Below, one piece after another: positions 28,342 through 38,891 of a stretch of DNA of 64,000 bases; position 1 is the first letter of the stretch, and every line of letters starts with the position of its first letter. The stretch comes from Gemmatimonadota bacterium (GTDB lineage Bacteria > Gemmatimonadota > Gemmatimonadetes > Longimicrobiales > Gaopeijiaceae). The stretch covers positions 186,001 through 250,000 of the forward strand of contig JAWKQO010000004.1 of assembly GCA_041390105.1 (NCBI GenBank). Reading direction: 5' to 3'. The notes under the pieces were generated by a model. It was not told the DNA's origin and did no database searches. It saw only the letters and a program-made list of their open reading frames with translations. A program made the translations under genes and the position numbers.

Positions 28342-29687
28342 CTACTCCGCCTCCTCGAGGCCCAGCTCCTTCATCTTCCGCCACAGGGTGGTGCGGCCCA
28401 TGCCCAGCAGCTCGGCTGCCTTGGCACGCACGCCGTCCGCTTCGGCCAGGGCCCGGCGGATCGCTTCGCGCTCGTCCGGCTGGGTCTCGGGTGCGCGGTA
28501 GCGGCCCAGCGAACCCGGTGCACCACCCGCCGCTTCCCGCACCTCTTCGGGGAGGTGCTGGCCCTCGATGCGCGCTCCACCCGAGCGGATCCAGGCGCTC
28601 TCGATCGCGGAGAAGAGCTCGCGCACATTGCCCGGCCAGTGATAGGCGCGCAGCATGCGCATCGCCAGCGGCGACAGCAGCGCCTCTCCGGCCGGCCGAG
28701 CGCGTCCTGCCAGAGCCGAGAGTTCGCTCAATCGGTGTTCGGCCAGCAGGGGCACATCCTCGGCCCGCTCACGCAGAGGCGGTAGCGCGATGCGGAACAC
28801 GTTCAACCGATAGAAGAGATCGTCACGGAAGCGTCCGGCCTCCATCTCCTCCCGCAGATCCCGGCGGGTGGCAGCCACGACCCGGACGTCCACGCGCTGC
28901 GGCCGCACGTCGCCGACCCGCGTCACCTCCCGTTCCTGGAGCACCCGCAGCAGGCGCTGTTGCAGGCCCGGACTCACATCGCCGATCTCGTCGAGAAGCA
29001 GCGTGCCTCGGTCCGCGGCCTGGAACAGCCCGACCTTGTCCTTCACCGCACCGGTGAATGCGCCGCGCACGTGACCGAACAGTTCGGATTCCAGCACGCC
29101 CTCGGCCAGCGCCGCACAGTTGACCGCGATGAACGCACCACTCCGACGCACGGACGCCGCGTGGATGGCCCGCGCCACCAACTCCTTGCCGGTGCCGGTC
29201 TCGCCCGTCACCAACACCGTGGCTTCCGTGGGCGCGACCTGCTCGATCTGCCGTAGCACCTCGGCGATCGCTGGAGAGCGCCCGACCAGCGGCCGCTCCG
29301 CCTCGGCCCCCGAGGCCGTCCCGGGACGTCGCTCCAGAAGCTGGGCCACGCGTGCACTCAGCACGTCGGGCTCCACGGGCTTGGTGAGGAAGTCGTCGGC
29401 CCCCGCGTGCAGGGCTTCGACGGCCGCCTCGACCGTCCCGTATCCGCTGATCATGAGAATAGGAATGCCTTCACCCCAGGTGCGCAGTGCCTCCACGATG
29501 CGGATACCGTCGAGCCCGGGCATGCGCAGGTCGAGCAACAACAGATCGAAGCGCCCGGCCTTGAGCGCCTCCACCCCCTCCGCGCCCGTCGCCGCGCCCA
29601 CGACCTCGTAGCCCTCTTCGCGAAGGAGGGCGGCCGTCGAGATCCGGAAGGCGCGATCGTCATCGACCAGGAGGAGGCGTCCCGCGC

Positions 29688-29691
<4 letters not shown>
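28342..29691 (-). CDS. Sigma-54-dependent response regulator (NtrC family)
   Basis: A 449-residue activator with all three modules. The receiver domain (1-120) has Asp54 in LLLDLRMPG as phosphoacceptor and the FLTKPVE lysine. The AAA+ domain (about 135-370) has Walker A GETGTGKE (163-170), the sigma-54 contact loop GAFTGA (210-215) and LLLDEIGDV. The C-terminal Fis-type helix-turn-helix reads AIRRALAEADGVRAKAAELLGMGRTTLWRKMKELGL. It is coupled to the upstream histidine kinase by an ATGA overlap. It should activate sigma-54 promoters; I found no clear TGGCAC-N5-TTGC element in the nearby gaps, so targets may be elsewhere. Confidence 0.95.
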
Positions 29692-31433
<1,742 letters not shown>

Positions 31434-31610
31434 CTTGGCATCCTCACTCCAACGTCACTCGACCGGGTCGCACACCGCGCGCCCCACTCTCGACTCCAGC
31501 ACCCTGCGGGCCGCCCGCCCACCTGGGGAGAGACTCCCGTTGTGGCGGGCCCTTTCGGCCGCTGCGACGCGGGCCCGAGCGTTCCTGACTCGAAGCGCGC
31601 GGGCGCAGGA

Positions 31611-31628
31611 AACGTTCCACGGAACGTT
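31611..31628. promoter_or_regulatory. Perfect 18-base palindromic operator candidate
   Basis: AACGTTCC (31611-31618) and GGAACGTT (31621-31628) form a perfect inverted repeat around AC. It lies about 180 bases upstream of the kinase start and about 140 bases upstream of the extended Shine-Dalgarno element. It is not the usual LexA arrangement (GAAC-N4-GTTC), because the half-sites are inverted. The binding protein is unknown. Confidence 0.45.
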
Positions 31629-31781
31629 GCCTCCACCGGGTCCGGACCGTAGCTTCGCGGTGATCCTCTACGGATCTGGGTCGCAGGAACAGGGCCTCAG
31701 TGGCTCGGCTCCGCGGACCGCGGGTCAGGCAAGCCCGCTGGTGTTCGGCCCGATGTTTCCCCTTAATAAGGAGGTGATCCC

Positions 31782-31826
31782 TTGTCTAGTCCATGTACAC
31801 TGCCCACATCCGGCACGGGCAAGTGA
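31782..31826 (+). CDS. Possible 14-codon leader peptide after an extended Shine-Dalgarno
   Basis: AAGGAGGTGATCC (31768-31780) is a 13-base complement of the 16S rRNA 3' tail. Seven bases after its AGGAGG core comes a TTG opening 14 codons, Ser/Thr/Pro-rich with one Cys, ending in TGA at 31824. Two other frames also have short ORFs: an ATG at 31793 (18 codons, 18 bases from the core) and an ATG at 31753 that reads through the element. No gene lies downstream before the terminator. It may be a leader peptide, a tiny protein or an accidental frame. Confidence 0.25.
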   Translation: MSSPCTLPTSGTGK

Positions 31827-31901
31827 TCGCCGCTCCGCACGAGAGCTAACGATCACGTCTGTTCCGACGGCGTGGTGATCGCGCCGGGTGGGGCAGTCAG
31901 A

Positions 31902-31940
31902 GGCGCCGTCGGCATCGGCCGACGGCGCCTCGTTCGTTTC
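31902..31940 (+). terminator. Strong intrinsic terminator
   Basis: GGCGCCGTCGGC (31902-31913) and GCCGACGGCGCC (31918-31929) make a perfect 12-bp stem with an ATCG loop, followed directly by TCGTTCGTTTC. This is the best intrinsic terminator in the window. It faces a plus-strand transcript for which no gene is visible. Confidence 0.7.
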
Positions 31941-32001
31941 CAGCGGCCGGCCGACGCCGCTCGCGTCGGTCCACCCGCCAGAGGCGTGTGGGCGGCGGCC
32001 C

Positions 32002-32877
32002 TCAGAACTCCGACGGAACCGGACGCTCCACGGGCGCGAGCGAGCGCAGGTAGTTCCACATGGCCTCGCTCTCGCGCTCATTGAACGCGCCGAACGCCGT
32101 CCAGGGCATGAGCTGCGAGTCGAGGCTCCGGCCGTCCGGGCGCGTACCCCCTTGGAACGCGGTACGGAACTGATCCAAGGACCACTGACCGAGCCCGGTG
32201 GCGGGATCGGGCGTCAGGTTGGGCGCCCAGTGCGGTGCGGGGCCGGTCTCGACCACCTTTCCGCCCAGGTCGGGCCCGTGACAGAACGCACAGAGCTGGA
32301 CCAGGTACGCACCGAACTCCGCCGACGGGGGCGAAGCGGGGTGCGCGACCTCCTGGTCGATGCCCCGATACTCGAACAGCTTGTCCGCGGCAGTGGCCGC
32401 CACCACACGCCCGATCGGCCCGATGCTGCGTTCGATCAGGGTGCGCTCCTGGCGGGGCACACTGACCAGGTACGAAGTGATCGCATCGATCTCCTCATCG
32501 GAGAGATGGGCGAAGGCGCGCGACGGCATCACCACCAGCGGACGCCCGTCCGCCCCGATGCCATGCCGGATGGCCCGCTCCAGCTGCTCGGGCGTGAACG
32601 TTCCACCAGTCAAGTTCGGAGCGGGCAGGTCCATGAAGGGCATCCCGACGATGAAATCCGTCCCCGCCAGATCGCTCCCGTGGCACTCCCGGCAGGCATA
32701 CGCCTGCACCAGGCGACGTCCTTCGGCGACCCCTGCGGAGTCGGCGCTCGTGGCAGGCGTATGTGACGGCGCTCCGATGGACGCCTGGAAGCGGGTCGTA
32801 CCGAGGCCGATGGCTCCTGCAGCGATCAACACCACGAGCAGGAGCAACGCTCCCACGAGCTTGAAAGCGAGCTTCAT
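32002..32877 (-). CDS. Membrane-anchored dihaem cytochrome c
   Basis: A 291-residue electron carrier with one N-terminal membrane anchor (about 5-25, uncleaved signal) and two class I cytochrome c domains. The haem motifs are CRECH (62-66) and CAFCH (196-200). Plausible distal methionines are Met117 (VVMPSRAF) and Met257 (LMPWTAFG). Each domain has the usual APNLT motif after its haem site. It would shuttle electrons at the periplasmic face, for example to an oxidase or dehydrogenase; no oxidoreductase partner is encoded next to it. The ATG at 32877 was chosen because it opens the anchor; the frame extends further upstream without coding character. Confidence 0.9.
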   Translation of the reverse strand: MKLAFKLVGALLLLVVLIAAGAIGLGTTRFQASIGAPSHTPATSADSAGVAEGRRLVQAYACRECHGSDLAGTDFIVGMPFMDLPAPNLTGGTFTPEQLERAIRHGIGADGRPLVVMPSRAFAHLSDEEIDAITSYLVSVPRQERTLIERSIGPIGRVVAATAADKLFEYRGIDQEVAHPASPPSAEFGAYLVQLCAFCHGPDLGGKVVETGPAPHWAPNLTPDPATGLGQWSLDQFRTAFQGGTRPDGRSLDSQLMPWTAFGAFNERESEAMWNYLRSLAPVERPVPSEF

Positions 32878-33054
32878 TCCAAGGCTCCGAAAGGGGGTGA
32901 GGCCTGGGCGGCCAGGGGCACGCCGGGCCGGAAAGGGCATAGGTAGGACACTGCAGGCGTCATGACAAGCCTCCCGCAGGAGGCCGCCCAGGGTATCCGC
33001 GTCTACCGAAGCCTGCCCCAAGGCGGAGGGCCCCCGACCGCGAACCCCCGAAGC

Positions 33055-33636
33055 TCAGACGCCGAACCAGCTCGGCGCCTCACCTGGCTTCCACTTGATG
33101 TTGCATCCGAGCGAAGGGCGCTGCTCGGCAGCAGGAGTCCGCCCGTCGAGGACCGCGTCCACGGCGACCCTGAGGTCGACCCCCGTGACCGGCAGGTCGA
33201 GGCTCGGTCTGCTGTCGTCGAACTGTCCGCGATAGACGAGACGTCGCTCGCCGTCGAAGAGGAAGAAGTCAGGTGTGCACGCTGCCTGAAAGGCCTTGGC
33301 CACCGCCTGTGTCGCGTCGAACAGGTAGGGAAAACCGAAGCCGTGCGCTCGCGCCTCCTCTGCCATCCGATCGGGCGCATCGGCCGGCACCGCCTCTGTG
33401 TCGTTGCTGTTGATGGCCACGACCGCGAGTCCCTTGGGCCCGTACTCGGCGGCAAAGCGCACGAACGCGTCCCGCAGATGCTTCACGAAGGGACAGTGAT
33501 TGCACCAGAACGCGACCAACAGCGCCGGCGCCGCTTCGAAGTCCGCCAACGAGACCGTGCGGCCGCGGACGTCGGGAAGTGCGAAGTCGGGCGCTGGCCG
33601 TCCCAGCGGCACCATGGTCGAAGGTGTGCGGACCAC
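33055..33636 (-). CDS. Thioredoxin-like peroxiredoxin/redoxin family protein
   Basis: A 193-residue cytoplasmic redox protein of the AhpC/TSA-Redoxin group. The start PAPDFALPDVRGRTVSLADF is followed by the active-site motif WCNHCPF (Cys45, Cys48), INSNDTEAVPADAPDRM, and a C-terminal LGCNIKWKPG that is diagnostic for a common but uncharacterised thioredoxin-family branch. That C-terminal cysteine may take part in the redox cycle. The GTG at 33636 is preceded by GAGGGGAG; an ATG 21 bases downstream lacks any Shine-Dalgarno sequence. It is divergent from the BtuF-like gene, with 103 bases between them that must hold both promoters. Confidence 0.85.
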   Translation of the reverse strand: MVRTPSTMVPLGRPAPDFALPDVRGRTVSLADFEAAPALLVAFWCNHCPFVKHLRDAFVRFAAEYGPKGLAVVAINSNDTEAVPADAPDRMAEEARAHGFGFPYLFDATQAVAKAFQAACTPDFFLFDGERRLVYRGQFDDSRPSLDLPVTGVDLRVAVDAVLDGRTPAAEQRPSLGCNIKWKPGEAPSWFGV

Positions 33637-33739
33637 GACTCTCTCCCCTCACATGGATCATCCAGGCGTCGCCTCGGTACGCCTTGTGGCACCGGTACAC
33701 GACGACCGGCCTCACGTGCCCGTTCGAACCATCGCGCCC

Positions 33740-34537
33740 ATGCGCATCGTCTCCCTGGCCTGCTCCAATACAGAGATCCTGTGGGCGCTCGGCTGCCTGG
33801 ATCGTCTCGTCGGCGTCGACTCCAACTCCGACTTCCCGCCCGACGTGGTCTCCGGCCTCCCCCGCCTGGGCCAGGACCTCGAGATCGACATCGGAGCCGT
33901 GTGTCGGCTTCAACCCGACCTCGTGCTGGCTACGCTCACCGTGCCCGGGCACGAGACCGTGATCGAAGGACTGGAGGCCGCCGGCGTGCCCTTCCTGGCA
34001 CCCGACCCCGAGTCGCTGGACGACGTCTACCGCGACATCCGCGACATCGCCGCCGCGCTGGACGTTCCCCGTCGCGGGGAGGCGGTGGTTCGACGCATGC
34101 AGGACGAGATCGGACCGGTGCCGACGCCCGCCGCCGACGCCCCTCGGGTGCTCGTCCAGTGGTGGCCCAAACCCGTCATCGCTCCCGGGCGAGAGAGCTG
34201 GGCCACGGACATCCTTCACGCTGCGGGCGGACAGGGCGTGCTGGACGACGAGGATCTCAAGAGTCGGCCGATGACGGACGAGGAGGTGGCACGCCAGGCC
34301 CCCGACGCCATCGTGCTGTCCTGGTGCGGGGTGGAGCCCGCCAAGTACCGCCCCGAGGTCGTGAAGGCGAATCCGGTCTTCAGGGCGGTCCCCGCGGTCG
34401 TGCAGGGGCAGGTCCACTGCATCCCCGAGGCCTATCTGGGCCGCCCCGGACCGCGGCTTGTCGAGGGCGTGCGCGCCCTTCGTGCGATCGTGGGCTCCGT
34501 GGTCAGCGCTGGAGCGCGCGGCCCGCGTACCCCGTGA
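33740..34537 (+). CDS. BtuF-like cobalamin/siderophore-binding domain protein without signal peptide
   Basis: A 265-residue protein of the periplasmic-binding-protein-2 (PF01497) family: MRIVSLACSNTEILWALGCLDRLVGVDSNSDFP, LGQDLEIDIGAVCRLQPDLVLA, and VVKANPVFRAVPAVVQGQVHCIPE. It lacks an export signal from the chosen ATG, and the 24 to 80 codons of open frame upstream do not form one either. Signal-less BtuF-like proteins are common near cobalamin genes and have been called cobalamin-binding proteins, but no B12 gene or riboswitch is seen here. Its 3' end overlaps the convergent AttH-like gene by 35 bases. An intracellular ligand-sensing role is possible. Confidence 0.8.
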   Translation: MRIVSLACSNTEILWALGCLDRLVGVDSNSDFPPDVVSGLPRLGQDLEIDIGAVCRLQPDLVLATLTVPGHETVIEGLEAAGVPFLAPDPESLDDVYRDIRDIAAALDVPRRGEAVVRRMQDEIGPVPTPAADAPRVLVQWWPKPVIAPGRESWATDILHAAGGQGVLDDEDLKSRPMTDEEVARQAPDAIVLSWCGVEPAKYRPEVVKANPVFRAVPAVVQGQVHCIPEAYLGRPGPRLVEGVRALRAIVGSVVSAGARGPRTP

Positions 34538-35666
34538 GCTCGACGTAGCCGCGCCCCTCCGACCCGGCGCCGTCCGTGACCCGCACCGCTCCTTCCCAGT
34601 AGCGGAAGGTGTGAACCAGCTCCTGATCGTCGAGGAGGGGAATCACGGTCACGTCCACATCCTCCTCCGCGAGGCGGATGCGCCATCCTGACGGGTAGAT
34701 GGAGCCGTCCACCGCACTGGTCCAACGGTCCAGGACCTCGACCGCGACCTGGCCCGAGTCCACACGCCGGGCCGTTCCGTCCGGGCCAACCAGGGTCCCG
34801 TCGACGCGCGGCGCCCCGACACGGGAGCGCAGCTCGAAAAGCATCAGGTCACGACCGTCGGGCAAGTGAAGGGCGAACCAGTCCCACCCTTCCTGGTCTT
34901 CGCTGAGCACGCTGGTGCTCCACTCACGGTCCATCCACGCGACGCCGGTGACCGCCTCCGTACCTCGCGCGGTCCGGATCTGACCGCTCAGCGGCATGCG
35001 CGGAAACGAGTAGTAGTAGGACGCCTGGCCTGGCTCGTCGCCCTTGGGGCTGAGCCCCCCCTCGCCCTGCGCGACCAACCCGCGACCGGCTTCGAGCACC
35101 AGGTCCACGGACACGGTCGAGTCCGCTGCGGCGAGCCGGAGCGGGAAGATACCTTCCGCGCCCGCGCGCGTGGCCTCCAGGGAGCGAATCTCCCAAGCGT
35201 CGACCCACACGCGGAACTGAGGCTCCGAGCGCGCTCCCGCGATACCCGCTGCTCCCCGCGCAAACCGCTCGAAGGAGAAGAAGCGAGCGCCCTGGACGTC
35301 GCCTACGGCGAAGTGGGCCATGTAGGCCTGCCGCGTCTCCCATGGTGAGGTCGGACCGGGCAACGCCACCACTGCGCCGGGTGGGGCCAATGCAGAGCGG
35401 AACACGGTGAACTGCACGCCGTATTCGGCGCCGGACTCGCCCTCCAGATTCGCCGTCACATACCACCACTCCGTGCGGAACTGGGGGTGCGGACCGTGGT
35501 CCTCGGGAAACACGAAGGGTCGTAGCTCGGTGGCCCGTGCAAAGCCGCTGTCGGGGACGCCGGCCAGGCTCGCCGCGGGGTCCAAGGAGCGGGTCTGCCT
35601 CTCGGCTTGCGGCCCGCAGGCACCCGGCAGCAGGAGCGCCGCGCAGGCGAGAGCGCGTGTGTTCAT
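34503..35666 (-). CDS. AttH/CrtC-like lipocalin-fold lipoprotein
   Basis: A 387-residue exported protein of the carotenoid-1,2-hydratase/AttH superfamily. The signal ends in LLPGAC, a lipobox-like site (Cys about 17). The hallmark EWWYVTANL follows, with GAEYGVQFTVFRSAL, and the second lipocalin half carries TGVAWMDREWSTSVLSEDQEGWDWFALHLPDGRDLMLFELR. Together with the upstream ATPase and fused permease it matches the AttEFGH-type arrangement, in which AttH is the secreted component. It is not evidence of carotenoid synthesis; no other carotenoid genes are present. Its ATG overlaps the permease stop as ATGA. Confidence 0.88.
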   Translation of the reverse strand: MNTRALACAALLLPGACGPQAERQTRSLDPAASLAGVPDSGFARATELRPFVFPEDHGPHPQFRTEWWYVTANLEGESGAEYGVQFTVFRSALAPPGAVVALPGPTSPWETRQAYMAHFAVGDVQGARFFSFERFARGAAGIAGARSEPQFRVWVDAWEIRSLEATRAGAEGIFPLRLAAADSTVSVDLVLEAGRGLVAQGEGGLSPKGDEPGQASYYYSFPRMPLSGQIRTARGTEAVTGVAWMDREWSTSVLSEDQEGWDWFALHLPDGRDLMLFELRSRVGAPRVDGTLVGPDGTARRVDSGQVAVEVLDRWTSAVDGSIYPSGWRIRLAEEDVDVTVIPLLDDQELVHTFRYWEGAVRVTDGAGSEGRGYVELTGYAGRALQR

Positions 35667-38194
35667 TCGTTGCGGAGGGCTGCGGCGGGCGAGGTACGCG
35701 CCATGCGCCACGACGGGATGACGCCGGCCAGCAGTGCGCCCACCAACGCCAACCCCACCGCCTGCGCCAGCACGGAGGCGGGAACGTAGGTCTGCAGTGT
35801 CCATCCGAACGAGCGCTTGTTGATCACGTCGATCATGATGCGGGCCAGGGTCAGGCCAGCGGGCAAGGCCAAGATGCCGGCGACCATTCCCACCAGCGCT
35901 GTCTCCAGGGTCACCAGGCCCCAAAGCCCACCAGGTGTCACGCCCTGCGCCCGCAGGACCGCGTGCTCGCGAGCGCGTTCCAGCTCAAGGGCGAGTAGCG
36001 CGCCGAGCACGCCGATGAAGGCAACCGCCAGCGCCAGCAGCCGCAGCACTGCAGTGACGGCGAACGTGCGATCGAACACCTCGAGCGAAGCCTCGCGCAA
36101 GGTGCGGTTGCTGCGCACCACTGCCCCGTCCGCCCCGGCCAACGCACGGACGCCCGCCACCAGATCGTCAACGGGGATACCCGCTGCGCCGTAGAGGCCC
36201 AGGGAAGTGACGCGCTCGTCCTCCCAGAAGCGGTCGAACGTGGAACGGGCCATCATCACAGTCCCGAGCTCCGAGCCATACTCGTAGAAGACGCCGGCGA
36301 CGGGAAAAGCGCGCTCACCGACCGGTGTGGGCAAACGTACGGTATCGCCGCGGGAGAGCCTGTGCCGGTAGGCGAAGGGCTCGGAGATCAGCACTGCGCC
36401 ACCGCGTCGAAACGCTGCGAACGCGTCGCTGGCCGCCCCCGCCTGGAATCGGAACGCGCGCTCCCCGGGGACGGCCAGATCCAGCGCCACCAACCTCGTC
36501 GGCCCATATCCACTCTCGAACTCCAGACCCCGATAGGTGGAGAGCGCGTCCAGCCCGTCCAGGCCCCGCACGGCCTCGACGAACCGAGGATCCAGGGCGC
36601 CCTGGGCACGGGAGGCCAGGGGCGACGGGGGAGAGATGTAGACGTCTGCTTGCAGGGTCTGGTCCAACCAGCGCGCCACGGTGTCGCGAAAGCTCGCGAT
36701 CATGACGCCCAGTCCCACCGTCACGGATACGGCAACCACCAGCGCCGCGATGGCGGGCGCGGTGCGACTCAGCGAGCCGGTGACACCGCCGGCCGCCAGC
36801 CGACCGATCGGTCCAGCCGCCCAGGCCAGCGGCCGCTTCAATCCCTCCACCAGGAGCGTGGCACCCCAGGGCGCCACCAGCGCGAAGCCCATCACGACGC
36901 CGAACAGCCCGGCAAAGCTCGGAAGGAGGGAGGCCCAGCGCGGCAGCAACAGCGCGCCTCCCAGCGCCAGGCACGCAATGCCAGCCCCGGCGCTCCGGCC
37001 GACGAATCGTCTTGCTCTCCCCTCCAACTCGGAACGCAGCACTGCGATGCGAGGCGTCGCCGACGACGCCTCGCGCACCGGGGGCAACGCGGCCAACAGC
37101 GTGGCCAGCACCCCGAGCAGCGACGCCTTGAGCAGGAGCGCGGGAGGCACCGACAGGCCATCGGCCGCGACGACCACATAGAGATCGTTGATGGTCCGCG
37201 TCACCAGACGCACCAGCCCCCGACCGAGGAGCGTTCCCAACCCCACCCCCAACGCCGAGCCCACCATGCCCACCGCCAACGACTCGGTCAACATGAGCCG
37301 CCACACCTCACGACGCGTAACTCCCAAGGCCCGCAGCGCACCGATCAGGTCGCGCCGCTGCACAACGGAGAACGTCATGGTGTTGTAGATGAGGAACATC
37401 CCGAAGAGCAACGCCAGGAGGCTGAGCGCGGTCAGGTTCAGATCGAAGGCGCGCGTCATCTCGGAGAGGGTCTGTGCCCGGGCGCCCGTGGTCTCGACCA
37501 CTGCGTCCCGGGGGAGGACCGCTCGCAGATCCTCCAACATGCTCTCGCCTTGTGGCCCCTCGGGCAGGATCAAGTCGATGCGCGAGAGCCCGACCGTGCC
37601 GGCCAGCGCCTGCGCCGCAGCGATGTCCACCACGATCACATCCCGTGTGGCCTCGCGGGCGAGCTCGCCTTCGGCTTGGAAGGTGCGCACCACCTCCATC
37701 GAGAACGACCCGCCGGGGGCACGGACCTCCAGCGGATCGCCGACCCCTACGCCGGCCTCGCGCGCCGCGTCTCCGGAGAGTGCCAGCGCCCGCCCCAGCA
37801 GCGGAGCCGATGTCCCGTCGTCCGCCGACGCCGTGAATCCGCGGAAGGGCGCTTCCGAGAGGGGATCGATACCGAGCACACGCAGGGGCCGACCCGGGAG
37901 GCGATCGGCGCTCACATAGATTTCGACCAGCGGCGCGGCCCGCGTCGCGCCGACGGCTCGACGCACCGACGCGAAAACCGTGTCGGGCAGACCCACGGCG
38001 CCGCCCAGAACGGTGTGGGTGGTCCGGCCCGCCACGGTCTCGGTGGACGCGCGGAACGCCGCCCGCGAGCTCTCGATGGCAAGATCGATGGACAGTGTAA
38101 CCGCCACCCCCAGCGCCACACCCACCACGGCAAGCAGAAGTTGCCCCGGGTGGCGCCGGAGGTAGCGCGTGGAGGCACGAGTCAGGATCCGCAT
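35663..38194 (-). CDS. FtsX-family ABC transporter permease (AttF/AttG-like fusion)
   Basis: An 843-residue permease with two FtsX units in one chain. A first helix is at about 15-37 and a periplasmic MacB-like domain runs to about 255. The first FtsX block (FDLNLTALSLLALLFGMFLIYNTMTFSVVQRRDLIGALRALG) runs to about 380. Extra helices around 410-500 and a second periplasmic domain follow, then a last FtsX block (TAVLRLLALAVAFIGVLGALLALELERARE) to the end. The C-terminus SPAAALRNE is typical of the family. With the ATPase 25 bases upstream and the AttH-like lipoprotein overlapping downstream it forms an AttEFGH-type system. Substrate unknown, probably a lipid or lipoprotein. Confidence 0.92.
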   Translation of the reverse strand: MRILTRASTRYLRRHPGQLLLAVVGVALGVAVTLSIDLAIESSRAAFRASTETVAGRTTHTVLGGAVGLPDTVFASVRRAVGATRAAPLVEIYVSADRLPGRPLRVLGIDPLSEAPFRGFTASADDGTSAPLLGRALALSGDAAREAGVGVGDPLEVRAPGGSFSMEVVRTFQAEGELAREATRDVIVVDIAAAQALAGTVGLSRIDLILPEGPQGESMLEDLRAVLPRDAVVETTGARAQTLSEMTRAFDLNLTALSLLALLFGMFLIYNTMTFSVVQRRDLIGALRALGVTRREVWRLMLTESLAVGMVGSALGVGLGTLLGRGLVRLVTRTINDLYVVVAADGLSVPPALLLKASLLGVLATLLAALPPVREASSATPRIAVLRSELEGRARRFVGRSAGAGIACLALGGALLLPRWASLLPSFAGLFGVVMGFALVAPWGATLLVEGLKRPLAWAAGPIGRLAAGGVTGSLSRTAPAIAALVVAVSVTVGLGVMIASFRDTVARWLDQTLQADVYISPPSPLASRAQGALDPRFVEAVRGLDGLDALSTYRGLEFESGYGPTRLVALDLAVPGERAFRFQAGAASDAFAAFRRGGAVLISEPFAYRHRLSRGDTVRLPTPVGERAFPVAGVFYEYGSELGTVMMARSTFDRFWEDERVTSLGLYGAAGIPVDDLVAGVRALAGADGAVVRSNRTLREASLEVFDRTFAVTAVLRLLALAVAFIGVLGALLALELERAREHAVLRAQGVTPGGLWGLVTLETALVGMVAGILALPAGLTLARIMIDVINKRSFGWTLQTYVPASVLAQAVGLALVGALLAGVIPSWRMARTSPAAALRNE

Positions 38195-38219
38195 CGGAAC
38201 GTTGGCGCCTGGCGCGCCG

Positions 38220-38891
38220 TCACGAACGGGACAGGAGCGAGCGATTCCTCAGCTCCATGATGCGGTCGGCGCGGCTGGCGAGGGCCTCACTGTGCGTGAC
38301 CGTCAGCATGGTCTTCCCTCGGCGGTGCAGCAGGCGGTCCATCAGCTCCATCACGTGCGCACCTGTCTCGGCATCGAGGTTGCCCGTGGGCTCGTCGGCC
38401 AGGATGATCGGCGGATCGTGCGCCAGGGCCCGCGCGATCGCCACGCGCTGACGCTCACCCGTCGACAATCGGTCCGGATAGGCGCTCCTGCGATCTCCTA
38501 GCCCCACCTCGTCGAGGATGTGCATGACTTCGGCCCGGCGTCCGCTTGAATCCAGTCGGTTCAACTCGAGCGGAAGCAGGAGGTTCTCCTCCACGGTCAG
38601 CGTGGGGAGCAGGTTGAAGGACTGGAAGACGAATCCGATGCTCCGCCGGCGAAACAGCGTGCGTTCGCGCTCTCCCAGGCCGGTCAAGTCGACTCCTGCC
38701 ACACGCACCCTGCCGGCGTCCGGTCGGTCGATGCCGCTGATCAGGTTGAGCACCGTGGTCTTGCCTGAGCCGCTGGGGCCGAGCAGAGCCACCCACTCTC
38801 CTTCCTCGACACGTGCGTCGGTGGACTCGAGCACCGGGCGCAGCCGCTCTCCTTCCCGGTAGCTCTTGGAGACACCCTCCAACTCGATCAT
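38220..38891 (-). CDS. LolD/AttE-like ABC transporter ATP-binding protein
   Basis: A 223-residue ATPase with Walker A GPSGSGKT (38-45), the Q-loop in FVFQSFNLLP, signature LSTGERQR (142-149; the second residue of the usual LSGGE is Thr-shifted to LSTGE), Walker B IILADEP and the DEPTGNLD motif of the exporter class. Its start overlaps the sirtuin stop as ATGA. It energises the adjoining FtsX-type permease. The substitution in the signature loop is conservative and should not abolish activity. This is the second ATPase/FtsX pair in the window and differs from the ybbA pair in carrying an AttH partner. Confidence 0.93.
   Translation of the reverse strand: MIELEGVSKSYREGERLRPVLESTDARVEEGEWVALLGPSGSGKTTVLNLISGIDRPDAGRVRVAGVDLTGLGERERTLFRRRSIGFVFQSFNLLPTLTVEENLLLPLELNRLDSSGRRAEVMHILDEVGLGDRRSAYPDRLSTGERQRVAIARALAHDPPIILADEPTGNLDAETGAHVMELMDRLLHRRGKTMLTVTHSEALASRADRIMELRNRSLLSRS

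Larger units (their letters stand above)
31434..32001. other. 568-bp gene-free region with small-transcript signals
   Basis: No protein gene that I can support lies here. In order it holds: a nested hairpin (GCCCGCC 31513-31519 with GGCGGGC 31544-31550, enclosing GGGAG/CTCCC); a perfect palindrome at 31611-31628; four copies of GTGATC (31660, 31774, 31823, 31875) and one complementary GATCAC (31851); an extended Shine-Dalgarno element at 31768-31780; and a strong intrinsic terminator at 31902-31940. All except the first hairpin fit a plus-strand transcript of about 200-330 bases, between a divergent kinase gene and a convergent cytochrome gene. Confidence 0.6.

Noticed and set aside
31768..31780. 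Match to the 3' end of 16S rRNA, possible rRNA fragment
   Set aside because: Only the 13 anti-Shine-Dalgarno bases match; the neighbouring conserved 16S helix is absent. It is an extended ribosome-binding element, not an rRNA gene.
33740..34537. Cobalamin riboswitch or B12 uptake locus
   Set aside because: The BtuF-like protein has no signal peptide. The 103-base upstream gap is too short for a cobalamin riboswitch and no other B12 genes are near.
34503..35666. Carotenoid hydratase involved in pigment synthesis
   Set aside because: The fold family is shared, but the lipobox and the ABC ATPase/permease partners indicate AttH. No crt genes are present.
36362..38260. 632-codon plus-strand frame antisense to the FtsX permease
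   Set aside because: Gln/Arg/His-rich shadow composition with no motif; the opposite strand carries a standard permease.
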